Shown piece by piece: positions 16,722 to 25,874 of a DNA stretch of 64,000 bases (its first letter is position 1; each line of letters begins with the position of its first letter). Location: contig NZ_JAHKRC010000010.1 in NCBI RefSeq assembly GCF_019345465.1, forward strand, positions 156,761 through 220,760. The letters run 5' to 3'. Source of the DNA: Pseudomonas sp. NKUCC02_KPG (GTDB lineage Bacteria > Pseudomonadota > Gammaproteobacteria > Pseudomonadales > Pseudomonadaceae). The notes beneath the pieces are model-generated. The model was not told where the DNA came from. It made no database searches and saw nothing but the letters and a program-made list of their open reading frames with translations. The translations under genes were made by a program, and so were the position numbers.

Positions 16722-18404
16722 TCAGGCGCCCAACTTTTCTTGCAACTGTGCCTTGAGCACCTTGCCGGTGGCATTGCGGGGCAAGGGTTCGAGTGCTCGA
16801 TAGACCTGGGTCGGTACCTTGTAGGAGGCCAGGCGCTCGGCGATGAATGCGCAGATTTGCGCTTCCCGGGGCAGCGTCGATGCCTGGCCATGCACGGCCA
16901 GCCCCACAGTCTCACCCAGCAACGGGTCGGCGATGGCGAACGCCGCAGCCTCCAGAACGCCAGGCATATCGAGGATGCAGGTTTCGATTTCGGCCGCGGA
17001 TATCTTCTCTCCACCGCGGTTGATCAACTCCTTGACCCGCCCGGTGATGCTGAGGAAGCCCTCGTCGTCGAGGTAGCCGATATCGCCGGTGTCGAGCCAA
17101 CCGTCGCGCAGGCTTTGCGCAGTGGCCTCGGGCAAATTCCAGTAGGCGCTCATCAGGGTCGGTGAACGCAGCCAGATTACCCCGCGGGTGTTCGCCACCT
17201 GCGGCTGGTCAGGGCTGTCACCGATGCGAATATCGACGATCGGCAGCGCCCAGCCCGCCGTTGCCGGCTTGTACACAAACTGATCGCCACCAATCGCCGC
17301 GCCGATGCCGTTGCTTTCCGTCAGGCCGTAGCCGGCGCCGCCGATGGCGTCAGGCTTGAGCCTGAGCATGTTGTCGAGTACCCCGGCGGACGACGCTCCA
17401 CCACCCAGCCCCAGGCCAAACAGGCTGGCGGTTTGCTCACTGCCAAAGCGCGGCGAAGCGAGCAACTGTTGCATCATTACCGGTGCGCCGTTGAACTGGG
17501 TACAGCGCTCATCGCGAATCAGATCGATAGCCCGCTCGACATCCCACTTGTACATCAGCATCAAGCGCCGACCGCCGCGCAATGCCGACAGGAACTGCGC
17601 ATGCAAGCCGCTGACATGAAACAGCGGAACAGCCGCCAGCGTGGTTGGCGCGAAGCCGCTGTTGATCACCACGCCGATGCGTTCCGGTGAACTCATGGCG
17701 CAAAACGCACCCTGGAAATCCAGTGCGAACAGCGCCTGGCAGATGGCCCGGTGAGTGGACACTGCGCCCTTGGCGCGACTGGTGGTGCCTGAGGTGTAGA
17801 GGATAAGTGCTGGCGCGTCGGGATCAATTTCCAGCGCAGGCAACGGTAATCCCGGCGCGCTGATCAAGTCTTCGAAACGCAGACAGTACTCGGGCAACGT
17901 TTCTTCCTGGGCGCCGACGACAATCGTGGCATGCTGCTCACGCGCCAGATCTGCGCGCAGGGTATTGAGGCGCGCCTCGTCGCACACCAGCAGGCGCGAA
18001 CCGCTGTCCTGCAGCGCGTACTGCAACTCGTCGCGCAGGCCCCAACTGTTGAGCGGCACACACACCGCACCACAGCGCAGGATCGCGGCGAAGGCCACCA
18101 GCCACGCTGGCTGGTTGCGCATGGCAATCGCCACCCGCTCGCCCGGTTGCAGGCCAAAACGGGCGACCATCTGCTCGGCGAGGCGGTCAACCTGCTCATA
18201 GTACTGATTGAAGGTCAGGCGCTGCGACTGCCAGACCAGGAACTCACGGTCGCCGTGGACACGACCGGCGTCGAGCACCTGCAGCAGGTCGCGCGCAGCG
18301 TGACGGAAATAGCGTGGAGCGCCGTTATCCGGCGTCGCCACTTCAAAGGGCGCACCGGGGGCGATCAGTAGGCTCCACGCGGTTTGCCAGCGTTCAATGC
18401 TCAT
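16722..18404 (-). CDS. AMP-forming acyl-CoA ligase (third ligase of island)
   Basis: A 560-residue ANL-family ligase with the P-loop LILYTSGTTSRAKGAVSTH, GYGLTESNG and LDTGDIGYLDDEGFLSITGRVKELINRGGEKIS, ending in the lysine motif RNATGKVLK. It is not a close paralogue of the two FATP-type ligases; it is nearer to long-chain/steroid FadD3 or benzoate-type ligases. The start at 18404 follows GGAG. It is the last gene of the operon that begins at 26,660, and would re-activate an acid produced by aldehyde oxidation or ring opening. The specific substrate is unknown. Confidence 0.88.
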   Translation of the reverse strand: MSIERWQTAWSLLIAPGAPFEVATPDNGAPRYFRHAARDLLQVLDAGRVHGDREFLVWQSQRLTFNQYYEQVDRLAEQMVARFGLQPGERVAIAMRNQPAWLVAFAAILRCGAVCVPLNSWGLRDELQYALQDSGSRLLVCDEARLNTLRADLAREQHATIVVGAQEETLPEYCLRFEDLISAPGLPLPALEIDPDAPALILYTSGTTSRAKGAVSTHRAICQALFALDFQGAFCAMSSPERIGVVINSGFAPTTLAAVPLFHVSGLHAQFLSALRGGRRLMLMYKWDVERAIDLIRDERCTQFNGAPVMMQQLLASPRFGSEQTASLFGLGLGGGASSAGVLDNMLRLKPDAIGGAGYGLTESNGIGAAIGGDQFVYKPATAGWALPIVDIRIGDSPDQPQVANTRGVIWLRSPTLMSAYWNLPEATAQSLRDGWLDTGDIGYLDDEGFLSITGRVKELINRGGEKISAAEIETCILDMPGVLEAAAFAIADPLLGETVGLAVHGQASTLPREAQICAFIAERLASYKVPTQVYRALEPLPRNATGKVLKAQLQEKLGA

Positions 18405-18482
18405 TTGTGTTTTCTCCAGAACAGCGAAAAACCTGTGGGCGCGGCCAGCACATTCAATACCTTCATGGCCTGTCACTGCGCC

Positions 18483-18509
18483 TTCGCGAGCAGGCTCGCT
18501 CCCACAGGG
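18483..18509. repeat. REP-like element
   Basis: TTCGCGAGCAGGCTCGCTCC followed by CACAGGG is the common P. fluorescens-group REP core. It lies between the acyl-CoA dehydrogenase stop region and the third ligase, inside a presumed operon, where it could reduce downstream expression. Confidence 0.6.
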
Positions 18510-18511
18510 AG

Positions 18512-19654
18512 TTACGCGTGAGCCAAATAGCGCTCGCAATGGAAATCCCGGTCACCCAGGCAACTCTGTGCAACGCGAGTGCGCTTGAGGTACAGGCCGA
18601 CATCCAGTTCGTCAGTGACGCCAATGCCGCCATGCATCTGCACCGCCTCGTTGGCGACCTTGATCGCCGTGTCACCGGCCTTCCATTTGGCGAGGCTGAC
18701 CAGTCGAGCGCGCGTGCCGGCATCGAGGCTGGCGTCATCCAGGGTCCCCAGCGCGGCCATCAGGGCGCTGCGGCTCAGCGCCAGGTCGATGTACATCTGC
18801 GCGGCGCGATGTTGCAGGACCTGGAAGGTGCCAATCGGTGTGTCGAACTGCACGCGGGTCTTGAGGTACTCCAGAGTGGTCTCGAACAGTTGCTCGGCCA
18901 TCCCCAACAGCTCCGCGGCCAGGCAGGTGCGGCCGCGGTCCAGAGCGGTTTCCAGCGCTGCCCAGCCCTCGCCCGGAGTGCCCAGCAGCGCTTCGCTGCC
19001 CAATTGCACCTGATTCAGTTGCAGGCGTGCGCTGTTGCGCGAATCGATCAGCGCCAGGGCACTGACGGTCAAACCCTGCGTATCGGCGGGTACCAGGAAC
19101 AGGCTGATGCCTTGGGTGTCACCCGGCTGCCCGGAGGTGCGTGCCGCCACCACATAGGCATCGGCCCCCAGCCCGTCGACGACCCAGTATTTATCGCCAT
19201 GCAAGCGATAGCCCTGGCCCTCGGCCTTCGCCTCAAGGGCAATGCGGCTCGGGTCGTGGCGCGAGCGTTCGTCCACGGCCAGGGCCAGGCGCTGTTCGCC
19301 GCCGATCACCGCTTGCAACCAGTACGTCTGTTGCGCCGAATTACCCGCCAGGTGCAACAGCGAACCGCCGAGCACTACGCTGGATAACAGCGGCGAGGCC
19401 GACAGGTTGCGGCCCATGGATTCGAAGATCGGTCCCAGGCCCTTGCAGCCGAAATCCAGGCCGCCGAAATCCTCCGGAAACGGAATCGCACTCCAGCCCA
19501 GCTCGACCGCGTCCCGCCACAGCGTTGCATCGAAGCCCGGGTGCACCGCGTCATCGCGCAGTCGACGCTGGGCGTTGACCGGGCTGCGAGCGGCGAGAAA
19601 GTCCCGCGCGCTGTCGGCCAGCAAACGCTGTTCATCGCTATAACGCAGGCTCAT
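18512..19654 (-). CDS. Acyl-CoA dehydrogenase subunit (A1)
   Basis: A 380-residue acyl-CoA dehydrogenase with N-terminal helices, a short beta domain (DKYWVVDGLGADAYVVAAR) and the C-terminal segment QMHGGIGVTDELDVGLYLKR, where the Glu of TDE aligns with the usual catalytic base region. The FAD-binding YSEPxAGSD motif is missing from the middle. That pattern is seen in one subunit of the heteromeric FadE/ChsE steroid dehydrogenases. It overlaps the 406-residue dehydrogenase gene by 4 nt (ATGA), suggesting the two form a heterotetramer acting on a side-chain CoA ester. Confidence 0.88.
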   Translation of the reverse strand: MSLRYSDEQRLLADSARDFLAARSPVNAQRRLRDDAVHPGFDATLWRDAVELGWSAIPFPEDFGGLDFGCKGLGPIFESMGRNLSASPLLSSVVLGGSLLHLAGNSAQQTYWLQAVIGGEQRLALAVDERSRHDPSRIALEAKAEGQGYRLHGDKYWVVDGLGADAYVVAARTSGQPGDTQGISLFLVPADTQGLTVSALALIDSRNSARLQLNQVQLGSEALLGTPGEGWAALETALDRGRTCLAAELLGMAEQLFETTLEYLKTRVQFDTPIGTFQVLQHRAAQMYIDLALSRSALMAALGTLDDASLDAGTRARLVSLAKWKAGDTAIKVANEAVQMHGGIGVTDELDVGLYLKRTRVAQSCLGDRDFHCERYLAHA

Positions 19655-20871
19655 GGCTGTACTCCTGTTTTCACGACAGTCTTCTTCACTTCAGGCAAAC
19701 CAAGCACGCGCTTGGCGATGACATTGAGCTGGATCTCCGAAGCGCCACCCGAGATGGTCAGTGCGTAGCTGCTGAGCCAGGCGCGGGTGATCGCCAGTTG
19801 CTGCTCGCTGAATGCCGTGCTCTCCCAGCCGAAGGCATGTCCGGCCATGGCGTCGAGCAGCACTTCGAACTTGTCGCGCTCCTGTTCGGTGTGCACCAGC
19901 TTCATGATCGACATCAGGCCGCCGATGTCATCACCGGCCCGCGCCTCCTCACCCATGCGCTGCACGGTCAGGTTGTAGGCATGTTCGTTCATCGCACAGG
20001 CCGTGGCCCGCGCCTGCAATGCGTGTTCACTTTGAGCCTGTGGCGCCGGCACGTATTCACGCATCAGGGCCAAGAGATCGAAGTGCGATGGCAGGCTGAA
20101 CTCGCCGAATTTCGACATGGCCTTGCGTTCGTGCTGCAACAGGTACTTGGCCAGGTTCCAGCCACCATTCAATGGCCCGATCAACTGGCTCTTGGGCACC
20201 TTCACAGCATCGAAGAACACCTGGCAGAACGCCGATTTGCCGCTGATCAAGTCGATCGGCTGCGGCTTGACCCCAGGGCTGCGCATGTCCAGCACGATCA
20301 GGCTGATGCCCTCGTGTTTTGGTACGCTGAAGTCGGTGCGCACCAGGGCATACATCCAATCGGATTTGTCGCCGTAGGAGGTCCAGATCTTGCTGCCATC
20401 CACCACGAAGTGATCGCCGGCGTCACGCGCGGCCATTTTCAGGCTGGCCAGGTCCGAACCGGCGTTCGGCTCGGAAAAGCCTTGGCACCAGCGCACTTCA
20501 CCGCGGGCGATGGGCGGCAACAGATCGCGTTTCTGCTCTTCGCTGCCGAACGCCAGTAACACCGGACCGAGCATCCAGATGCCCAGGTTGATTTGCGGTG
20601 GGCGGCACTTGATGCGACGCATCTCGCTTTCCAGCACCGACAGTTGTTCGTCACTCAGGCCCGCGCCGCCATATTCTTCAGGCCACTCGGGACAGAACCA
20701 GCGCTTGTCGCGCATGCGTTCGAACCACAACCGTGCGTCTTCACAGGGAAATTGCGGATTCTGACTGCCCCACACCACATCGCCTTCAGCCATGCCGGTG
20801 CGCATCGACGGCGGGCAGTTAGCCTCCAGCCAGGCACGGGTGTCCTGCCGGAATTGCTCGATAGTGCTCAT
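19651..20871 (-). CDS. Acyl-CoA dehydrogenase subunit (A2)
   Basis: A 406-residue acyl-CoA dehydrogenase. It carries the FAD motif QGFSEPNAGSDLASL and SKIWTSYGDKSDWM in the beta domain, and SGGASEIQLNVIAKRVLGLP at the C-terminus. These features are complementary to those lacking in its 4-nt-overlapping partner A1. Heteromeric alpha2beta2 enzymes of this kind are established for cholesterol side-chain oxidation in actinobacteria and bile-acid oxidation in Pseudomonas. Start ATG at 20871. Confidence 0.88.
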   Translation of the reverse strand: MSTIEQFRQDTRAWLEANCPPSMRTGMAEGDVVWGSQNPQFPCEDARLWFERMRDKRWFCPEWPEEYGGAGLSDEQLSVLESEMRRIKCRPPQINLGIWMLGPVLLAFGSEEQKRDLLPPIARGEVRWCQGFSEPNAGSDLASLKMAARDAGDHFVVDGSKIWTSYGDKSDWMYALVRTDFSVPKHEGISLIVLDMRSPGVKPQPIDLISGKSAFCQVFFDAVKVPKSQLIGPLNGGWNLAKYLLQHERKAMSKFGEFSLPSHFDLLALMREYVPAPQAQSEHALQARATACAMNEHAYNLTVQRMGEEARAGDDIGGLMSIMKLVHTEQERDKFEVLLDAMAGHAFGWESTAFSEQQLAITRAWLSSYALTISGGASEIQLNVIAKRVLGLPEVKKTVVKTGVQP

Positions 20872-20936
20872 GAAAGTCCCCTTCGACTCACCCCGGATCC
20901 GGGGCGAGTACGGTTTTTGTTTTTGATGGACGAGCT

Positions 20937-22106
20937 TCAGCGTTGGGTACGTGGCATGCCAAGGCCAAATTGGGCGATCAGCTCGCGCTGGATTTCATTG
21001 GTGCCGCCGCCAAAGGTCAGGGTCACCGAACTGCGCAATTCATATTCCAGATCGCCATGCAACAGGGCGGCCGCCGAGCCGCTGCGCATCGAGCCATTGG
21101 CCCCGACGATCGTCGCCAGCTTGCGCAGGATCTCGATCGCCGATTCCGAGCCGAACACTTTGGTGGTCGAGCTCAGCGCGACGTTCATGCGATCGAGCTC
21201 CAGGTCGGCGGCGATGCGCATGTTGATCAGGCGCATCGCTTCCAGACGTGCATAACACTCGGCCAGTGAACTGCGCACCCAGGCCTTGTCCATTGCCCGA
21301 CGGCCCTGTTCGTCGCGGGCCCGCGCCCACAGGTAAATCCGGCGAAACAGCGCCACGACCTTGTCCGACCAGGTACCCAGGCCGAGGCGTTCGTGGTTCA
21401 GTTGCGAGGTGATCAGCTTCCAGCCACCGTGCAACTCACCTACCAGCATCTCGCCGGGCACCCGCACGTTGTCGTAGTAAGTGGCCGTGGTGGGAATACT
21501 GGTGGTGGGAATCAGGGTGTGGGAGAAGCCCGGGGTCGTGGTATCGACGATCAACAGCGAAATGCCTTTATGCCGCGCCTGGGTCGGATCGGTACGGGCC
21601 GCCAGCCAGACGAAGTCGGCGGATTCGGCGCCCGAGGTCCACAGCTTGTTGCCATTGACCACGAAGCCCTGGTCGTCCTGGCGGGCACTGGTTTTCAGCA
21701 CCGCCAGATCGCTGCCGGCGTCGGGTTCGGAATAACCGATGGCGAACATGATTTCGCCTGCGGCGATCCCTGGCAGAAAACGCTCTTTCTGCAGTTCGCT
21801 GCCATGGGCCATCAAGGCCGGGCCAACAGTGCTGATGGTCACGAACGGCAGTGGCGCCCCGGCGATGTTGGCTTCTTCGAAGAAAATCAATTGTTCGGTG
21901 GCGGCGTAGCCCTGACCGCCATGGGCCTTCGGCCAGCCGACCGCCAGCCAGCCGTCGCGGCCCATCTGGCGGATGGTCTGGCGAAACAGATCGCCGCCTT
22001 CCTTGCCACGCAACTGCTCGCGCATGTCCGGGGTCATCAGGGACTGGAAATAGTCCCGCACCTTGTGGCGCAGGGCATGTTGTTCGGGAGTGAGGTCAAC
22101 GAACAT
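20937..22106 (-). CDS. Acyl-CoA dehydrogenase subunit (B1)
   Basis: A 389-residue acyl-CoA dehydrogenase with IGYSEPDAGSDLAVLKTSAR (FAD binding), NKLWTSGAESADFVWLAAR, and the C-terminus LTFGGGTNEIQRELIAQFGL typical of FadE28/ChsE1-like subunits. Ten nt separate it from the upstream Ltp2-like gene. The likely partner is the FadE29-like subunit B2 at 23,704-24,837, as in other retro-aldol side-chain operons. Confidence 0.9.
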   Translation of the reverse strand: MFVDLTPEQHALRHKVRDYFQSLMTPDMREQLRGKEGGDLFRQTIRQMGRDGWLAVGWPKAHGGQGYAATEQLIFFEEANIAGAPLPFVTISTVGPALMAHGSELQKERFLPGIAAGEIMFAIGYSEPDAGSDLAVLKTSARQDDQGFVVNGNKLWTSGAESADFVWLAARTDPTQARHKGISLLIVDTTTPGFSHTLIPTTSIPTTATYYDNVRVPGEMLVGELHGGWKLITSQLNHERLGLGTWSDKVVALFRRIYLWARARDEQGRRAMDKAWVRSSLAECYARLEAMRLINMRIAADLELDRMNVALSSTTKVFGSESAIEILRKLATIVGANGSMRSGSAAALLHGDLEYELRSSVTLTFGGGTNEIQRELIAQFGLGMPRTQR

Positions 22107-22116
22107 AGGCTGCTCC

Positions 22117-23295
22117 TTAATCTGCGCCGAGAATCAGGCCGCTGGTGGGTACCCCGGTACCGGCAGTGACCAGAACGTTCTGCACATCCGCCACTTGGTT
22201 GACCGCTGTGCCACGCACCTGGCGAACCGCTTCGGCAATGCCGTTCATACCGTGGATGTAGGCTTCGCCCAGTTGCCCGCCATGGGTGTTGATCGGCAGT
22301 TTGCCGCCACGGGCGTGGTGCCCGGCGCGGATGAATTCCTTGGCTTCGCCCCGTTTGGCAAAACCGAACTCTTCAAGTTGCGGCAATACGAAGGGGGTGA
22401 AGTGGTCGTAGATCACGGCGGTCTGGAAAGACTCCGGGCCCAGGCCTGACTGGCGATACAGCTCGCGGGCGACCACGCCCATTTCCGGCAGCCCGGTGAT
22501 GTCGTCGCGGTAGAACGAGGTCATGCTCTGCTGACCATGACTGATGCCCTGGGAGCCGGCCTTGATGGTCACCGGTTTCTGCCGCAGGTCACGGGCGCGT
22601 TCGGCCGAGGTGATGACCATCGCCACGGCGCCATCGGATTCCTGGCAGCAATCGAGCAGGTGCAACGGTTCGCAGATCCAGCGCGAAGCCTGGTGTTCTT
22701 CCAGGGTGATCGGCTTACCGTGGAAAAACGCCTGGGGGTTGGTGGCGGCAAAATCCCGCGCCGCTACCGCGACCCGGCCGAAGTCTTCGGAGGTGGCGCC
22801 ATAGGTGTGCATGTAGCGCTGGGCAAACATGCCGACCCAGGCTGCCGGCGTATGGAAACCGTGGGGCATGTACCAGCCGTAGTTGACGTTGTCGAAGGTC
22901 GGCGTCGCGGCGAACCCGTAGTTGCCAGTACCAAAGCGATACCAGGAGCGTTCGTTCATGGCGCGATACACCACCACCACTTTCGCCATCCCGGTCGCCA
23001 CTGCCATGGCTGCGTGCATCACCGGCCCGCAAGCCGCGCCGCCACCGTGGGGCACTTGCGAGAAAAATTTCACGTCCTTGCAACCGAGCAAACGGGCAAT
23101 TTCGTATTCCGGGACCTTGTCCACGGAATAGGAGCTGAAACCCTCGACCTCGCTCGGGTCGATGCCGGCGTCCTTGAGGGCACTCAGTGTGGCCTCCAGG
23201 GCCAGGCGCAATTCGGTGCGCCCGGAGTTCTTGGAAAATTCGGTTGCGCCCAGACCAACGATCGCGGCACGCCCGGAAATCGATGAATCAGTCAT
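22117..23295 (-). CDS. Ltp2-type SCP2 thiolase-like aldolase
   Basis: A 392-residue lipid-transfer/thiolase-fold protein. It shows VPHGGGAACGPVMHAAMAV, IYDHFTPFVLPQLEEFGF and the NTHGGQLGEAYIHGMNG segment that in Ltp2 aldolases bears the key tyrosine. Ltp2 proteins with the DUF35 domain of ChsH2 cleave beta-hydroxyacyl-CoA side chains to a ketone or aldehyde plus propionyl- or acetyl-CoA. MaoC (23,313) and MaoC-DUF35 (24,850) genes lie in the same operon. The start at 23295 follows GGAGAG; the long upstream extension in frame has no family similarity. Confidence 0.88.
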   Translation of the reverse strand: MTDSSISGRAAIVGLGATEFSKNSGRTELRLALEATLSALKDAGIDPSEVEGFSSYSVDKVPEYEIARLLGCKDVKFFSQVPHGGGAACGPVMHAAMAVATGMAKVVVVYRAMNERSWYRFGTGNYGFAATPTFDNVNYGWYMPHGFHTPAAWVGMFAQRYMHTYGATSEDFGRVAVAARDFAATNPQAFFHGKPITLEEHQASRWICEPLHLLDCCQESDGAVAMVITSAERARDLRQKPVTIKAGSQGISHGQQSMTSFYRDDITGLPEMGVVARELYRQSGLGPESFQTAVIYDHFTPFVLPQLEEFGFAKRGEAKEFIRAGHHARGGKLPINTHGGQLGEAYIHGMNGIAEAVRQVRGTAVNQVADVQNVLVTAGTGVPTSGLILGAD

Positions 23296-23312
23296 CTGTG
23301 TCTCTCCGGCTG

Positions 23313-23732
23313 TCAGGGCAGGACCAGCGCGACCGTACCGGTCACGTGGTTGCCCATGGAATTTTTGCCGCTCAAGGTGAGTTCCACCGAGCGGGTGTGC
23401 GCATCGACGCCGGTGACGCTGGCGCTGAAGGTCATGCAGTCGCCGGGGTAATTCGGTGCGCCGAGCTTGATTTTCAGCGCGGTGAATTGCGCCAGCGGCC
23501 CGGCCCACTGCTCGATGAACCGCTGCACCAGGCCATTGGTGGTGAGGATGTTCATGAACACATGGGGCGAACCCAAAGCACGGGCCGCGTCCGCGTCGTG
23601 ATGGCCGGGGAAGTAGTCACGGGTGGCAATCGCCCCGCCGTTGATCAGGGTCACCGTGATCGGCACCGCCAATTCCGGCAACACTTCGCCGAGGCGCACG
23701 TCTTCAAAGCGCTTGGTGTTCTTCGAGGTCAT
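23313..23732 (-). CDS. MaoC-like hydratase subunit (ChsH1-like)
   Basis: A 139-residue single hot-dog protein with ATRDYFPGHHDADAARALGS followed by NILTTNGLVQRFIEQWAGP, nearly the ChsH1 signature. ChsH1 supplies the hydratase active site in a heteromer with the MaoC domain of ChsH2, whose homologue is the MaoC-DUF35 gene of the same operon. The start at 23732 has GGAAAT just before it and overlaps the 3-prime end of the dehydrogenase gene by 29 nt. Predicted reaction: hydration of a steroid-type enoyl-CoA. Confidence 0.85.
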   Translation of the reverse strand: MTSKNTKRFEDVRLGEVLPELAVPITVTLINGGAIATRDYFPGHHDADAARALGSPHVFMNILTTNGLVQRFIEQWAGPLAQFTALKIKLGAPNYPGDCMTFSASVTGVDAHTRSVELTLSGKNSMGNHVTGTVALVLP

Positions 23733-24837
23733 ATTTCCATCCCAGCTTGTCGTTATCGTTGAGCCAGTCGCCCAGGCGCTCCAGGCTTGCTGCCGAACCC
23801 CCAAGGGCAAGACACAGGCCGCGGCTCCAGTAGAGAAAACGGTGGATCGGGTACGTCAGGTCGACGCCAATCCCTCCATGCACGTGTTGTGCGACATGCC
23901 CGATGCGGTGCCCCGCTTCACAGGCCATCCACGCGGTGGCCAAGGCTTCGGAGGGCGCCAGCAGCCCCGCATCGATGCGGTAGGCCAGTTGCCAGAGCAC
24001 CGTGCGCAAGGCTTCGACGGCGATATGGGTGTCGGCCATGCTCATCTGCACCGCCTGGAAGCTGCCGATGCTGCGCTCGAACTGCCGGCGTTCGCTGACG
24101 TAAACCACGGTGCGGCGGATTTGCTCTTCGCTGACCCCCAGTTGCAGGGCCGCCAGCGCCGCCACGCTGCGCAGTTCCAGCCAGGCAACGGCCTCGGCGG
24201 GCAACAGCGCTGCGCCGCTCACGGTCAAGCCCTCGATGTGCAGGTCGGCCACCGCTTCGCCGTGGGTCAATACCGCCGAAACCCGTTGGATTTCGGGCGC
24301 TGACAGGTCCAACAGGAGCAAGCGCGGCTGGCCGTCGACCTGTACCAGTACCAGTGCAGCCTGGGCTTGATCACCCAGGGACAGGGCAGCAACCCGGCCA
24401 TTGATCAACCAGCCCCCATCAGTCGCCTGCCCCTGCAGCTCAATGCCCAGCGCACTGCTCAACCCATCGACCGACAGGCTCAACAGCACCTCGCCGGACG
24501 CCGCCTTGGCGATCCATCCCGCACTGTCGCTGGCGTCAAAACGGGCCAGGGTCGCGGCCGCCAGTTGATGACGCCACAACGGCACCTGTGCCAGGGCCTT
24601 GCCCTGAGCCTGCAACACCAGCATCAGCTCGGTCATGCCCAGGCCGCTGCCACCGTATTGCTCGGGGATAGCCAGGGCCTGCAGCCCGGTCTCAATGCAC
24701 AGCTTCCACAGCGGTGCCATCATCGGCTCGCCGCTGGTGTCCCACTGACGCATATAGTCGTCATGGCAATGGTCGACAAACAGGCTGTCGGCCATCTGCG
24801 CAATGGCGCGTTGCTCTTCGCTTAATTCGAAATCCAT
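23704..24837 (-). CDS. Acyl-CoA dehydrogenase subunit (B2, FadE29-like)
   Basis: A 377-residue acyl-CoA dehydrogenase with a degenerate FAD loop but a conserved C-terminal segment HVHGGIGVDLTYPIHR followed by FLYWSRGLCLALGGSAASLERLG, the pattern of FadE29/ChsE2-like subunits. The central residues RRQFERSIGSFQAVQ bind FAD across the dimer interface. Most likely it pairs with B1. The gene lies between the MaoC and MaoC-DUF35 genes, 12 nt after the latter. Confidence 0.88.
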   Translation of the reverse strand: MDFELSEEQRAIAQMADSLFVDHCHDDYMRQWDTSGEPMMAPLWKLCIETGLQALAIPEQYGGSGLGMTELMLVLQAQGKALAQVPLWRHQLAAATLARFDASDSAGWIAKAASGEVLLSLSVDGLSSALGIELQGQATDGGWLINGRVAALSLGDQAQAALVLVQVDGQPRLLLLDLSAPEIQRVSAVLTHGEAVADLHIEGLTVSGAALLPAEAVAWLELRSVAALAALQLGVSEEQIRRTVVYVSERRQFERSIGSFQAVQMSMADTHIAVEALRTVLWQLAYRIDAGLLAPSEALATAWMACEAGHRIGHVAQHVHGGIGVDLTYPIHRFLYWSRGLCLALGGSAASLERLGDWLNDNDKLGWKYDLEEHQAL

Positions 24838-24849
24838 GGTGACTGGCTC

Positions 24850-25818
24850 CTACGCATGTACCGGCCGAAACAAAGGCAGGGTCAGCTCGTCATCGAAGGT
24901 CTGGAACTCGACCTGCAAGCGCTGGCCGATCTGTAGTTGATCGCGTTCGATACCGACCAGTCCGGCGATCAGGCGTACGCCCTCCTCCAGCTCGATCAGG
25001 CCAATCGGATTGGGATAATCGAACGGCGCGACTTCGGGGTAGTGCATCACCACGAACGAATACAACTTGGCGCGTCCGCTGGCCTGCAGAGTGTCCCAGT
25101 CGAAGCTGTGGCACTGGATGCACACCGGAGCCGGTGGATGACGCAAGGTCTGGCAGGCGGTGCAGCGCTGAATCAGCAACTGGCCTTTCTCGCAGCCTTC
25201 CCAGAAAAATCGCGTGTCGTCGCTGATGCCCGGCAGCGGGCGCTTGGGCTTGACCGGTGCTGACTCGACCTTTGCAGGTGCCTGGGCATTGGCCGCGCGG
25301 AACTTGAACACGCGAAACAACAACTCGCCCACCGGTTCGTCGCCGCCGGCCTTCTCGACGAAATGTGTCATGACCAAAGTGACGAAGAAACCAGTGCCCA
25401 GGGCAGTGGTTTTTTCATCGCCAACCGAGTCCAGGCGCGTGGTGTAGTAGAGCTTTTCGCCCAGGCGCACCGGGCGGGTGAAGCTCAGCTCGGAGTTCAC
25501 CGCCACGGTGGAGGCATAGCCGTAGGCTTCCATTTCCTTGAGCACCTCGTAAGGGTTCTCGTCGGTGGAGCCAGGTGGGTAGTTGTTGGCGTGCAGGCCT
25601 TCCATGGTCCAAACCTGCAACATCGCTGGCGGAGCGATCAAGCCCTCATGGACGGTGCCCAAGGCAAAGCCCGCGTCGGTATATAGCGGGTTATCCACGC
25701 CCATGACTTCGCACCACTGGCGAATCATCGGGGCATTGACCTCGTCCCAGGCATACACGCGGCCGTATTCGCGCCCCACCAGGGCGCGCACATTGGATAG
25801 CAATTGTGAATCAGCCAA
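24850..25818 (-). CDS. MaoC-DUF35 fusion protein (ChsH2-like), TTG start
   Basis: A 322-residue protein. Residues 1-160 are a MaoC hot-dog domain (YAWDEVNAPMIRQWCEVMGVDNPLYTD); residues 185-322 are DUF35 with a zinc ribbon CTACQ...CIQC and the OB fold YSFVVMHYPEVAPFDYPNPIGLIELEEG. This is the canonical ChsH2 order, opposite to the fusion at 1420-2370. No ATG suits: AAGGAG sits 6 nt before a TTG at 25818, which I take as start. The domain pair gives the hydratase partner for ChsH1-like MaoC and the docking domain for the Ltp2-like aldolase. Confidence 0.85.
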   Translation of the reverse strand: MADSQLLSNVRALVGREYGRVYAWDEVNAPMIRQWCEVMGVDNPLYTDAGFALGTVHEGLIAPPAMLQVWTMEGLHANNYPPGSTDENPYEVLKEMEAYGYASTVAVNSELSFTRPVRLGEKLYYTTRLDSVGDEKTTALGTGFFVTLVMTHFVEKAGGDEPVGELLFRVFKFRAANAQAPAKVESAPVKPKRPLPGISDDTRFFWEGCEKGQLLIQRCTACQTLRHPPAPVCIQCHSFDWDTLQASGRAKLYSFVVMHYPEVAPFDYPNPIGLIELEEGVRLIAGLVGIERDQLQIGQRLQVEFQTFDDELTLPLFRPVHA

Positions 25819-25874
25819 AGTCGTCTCCTTCACATTGAAGGCGGCCACCGAATCCGGTCGCCGCAATAGGTCGA

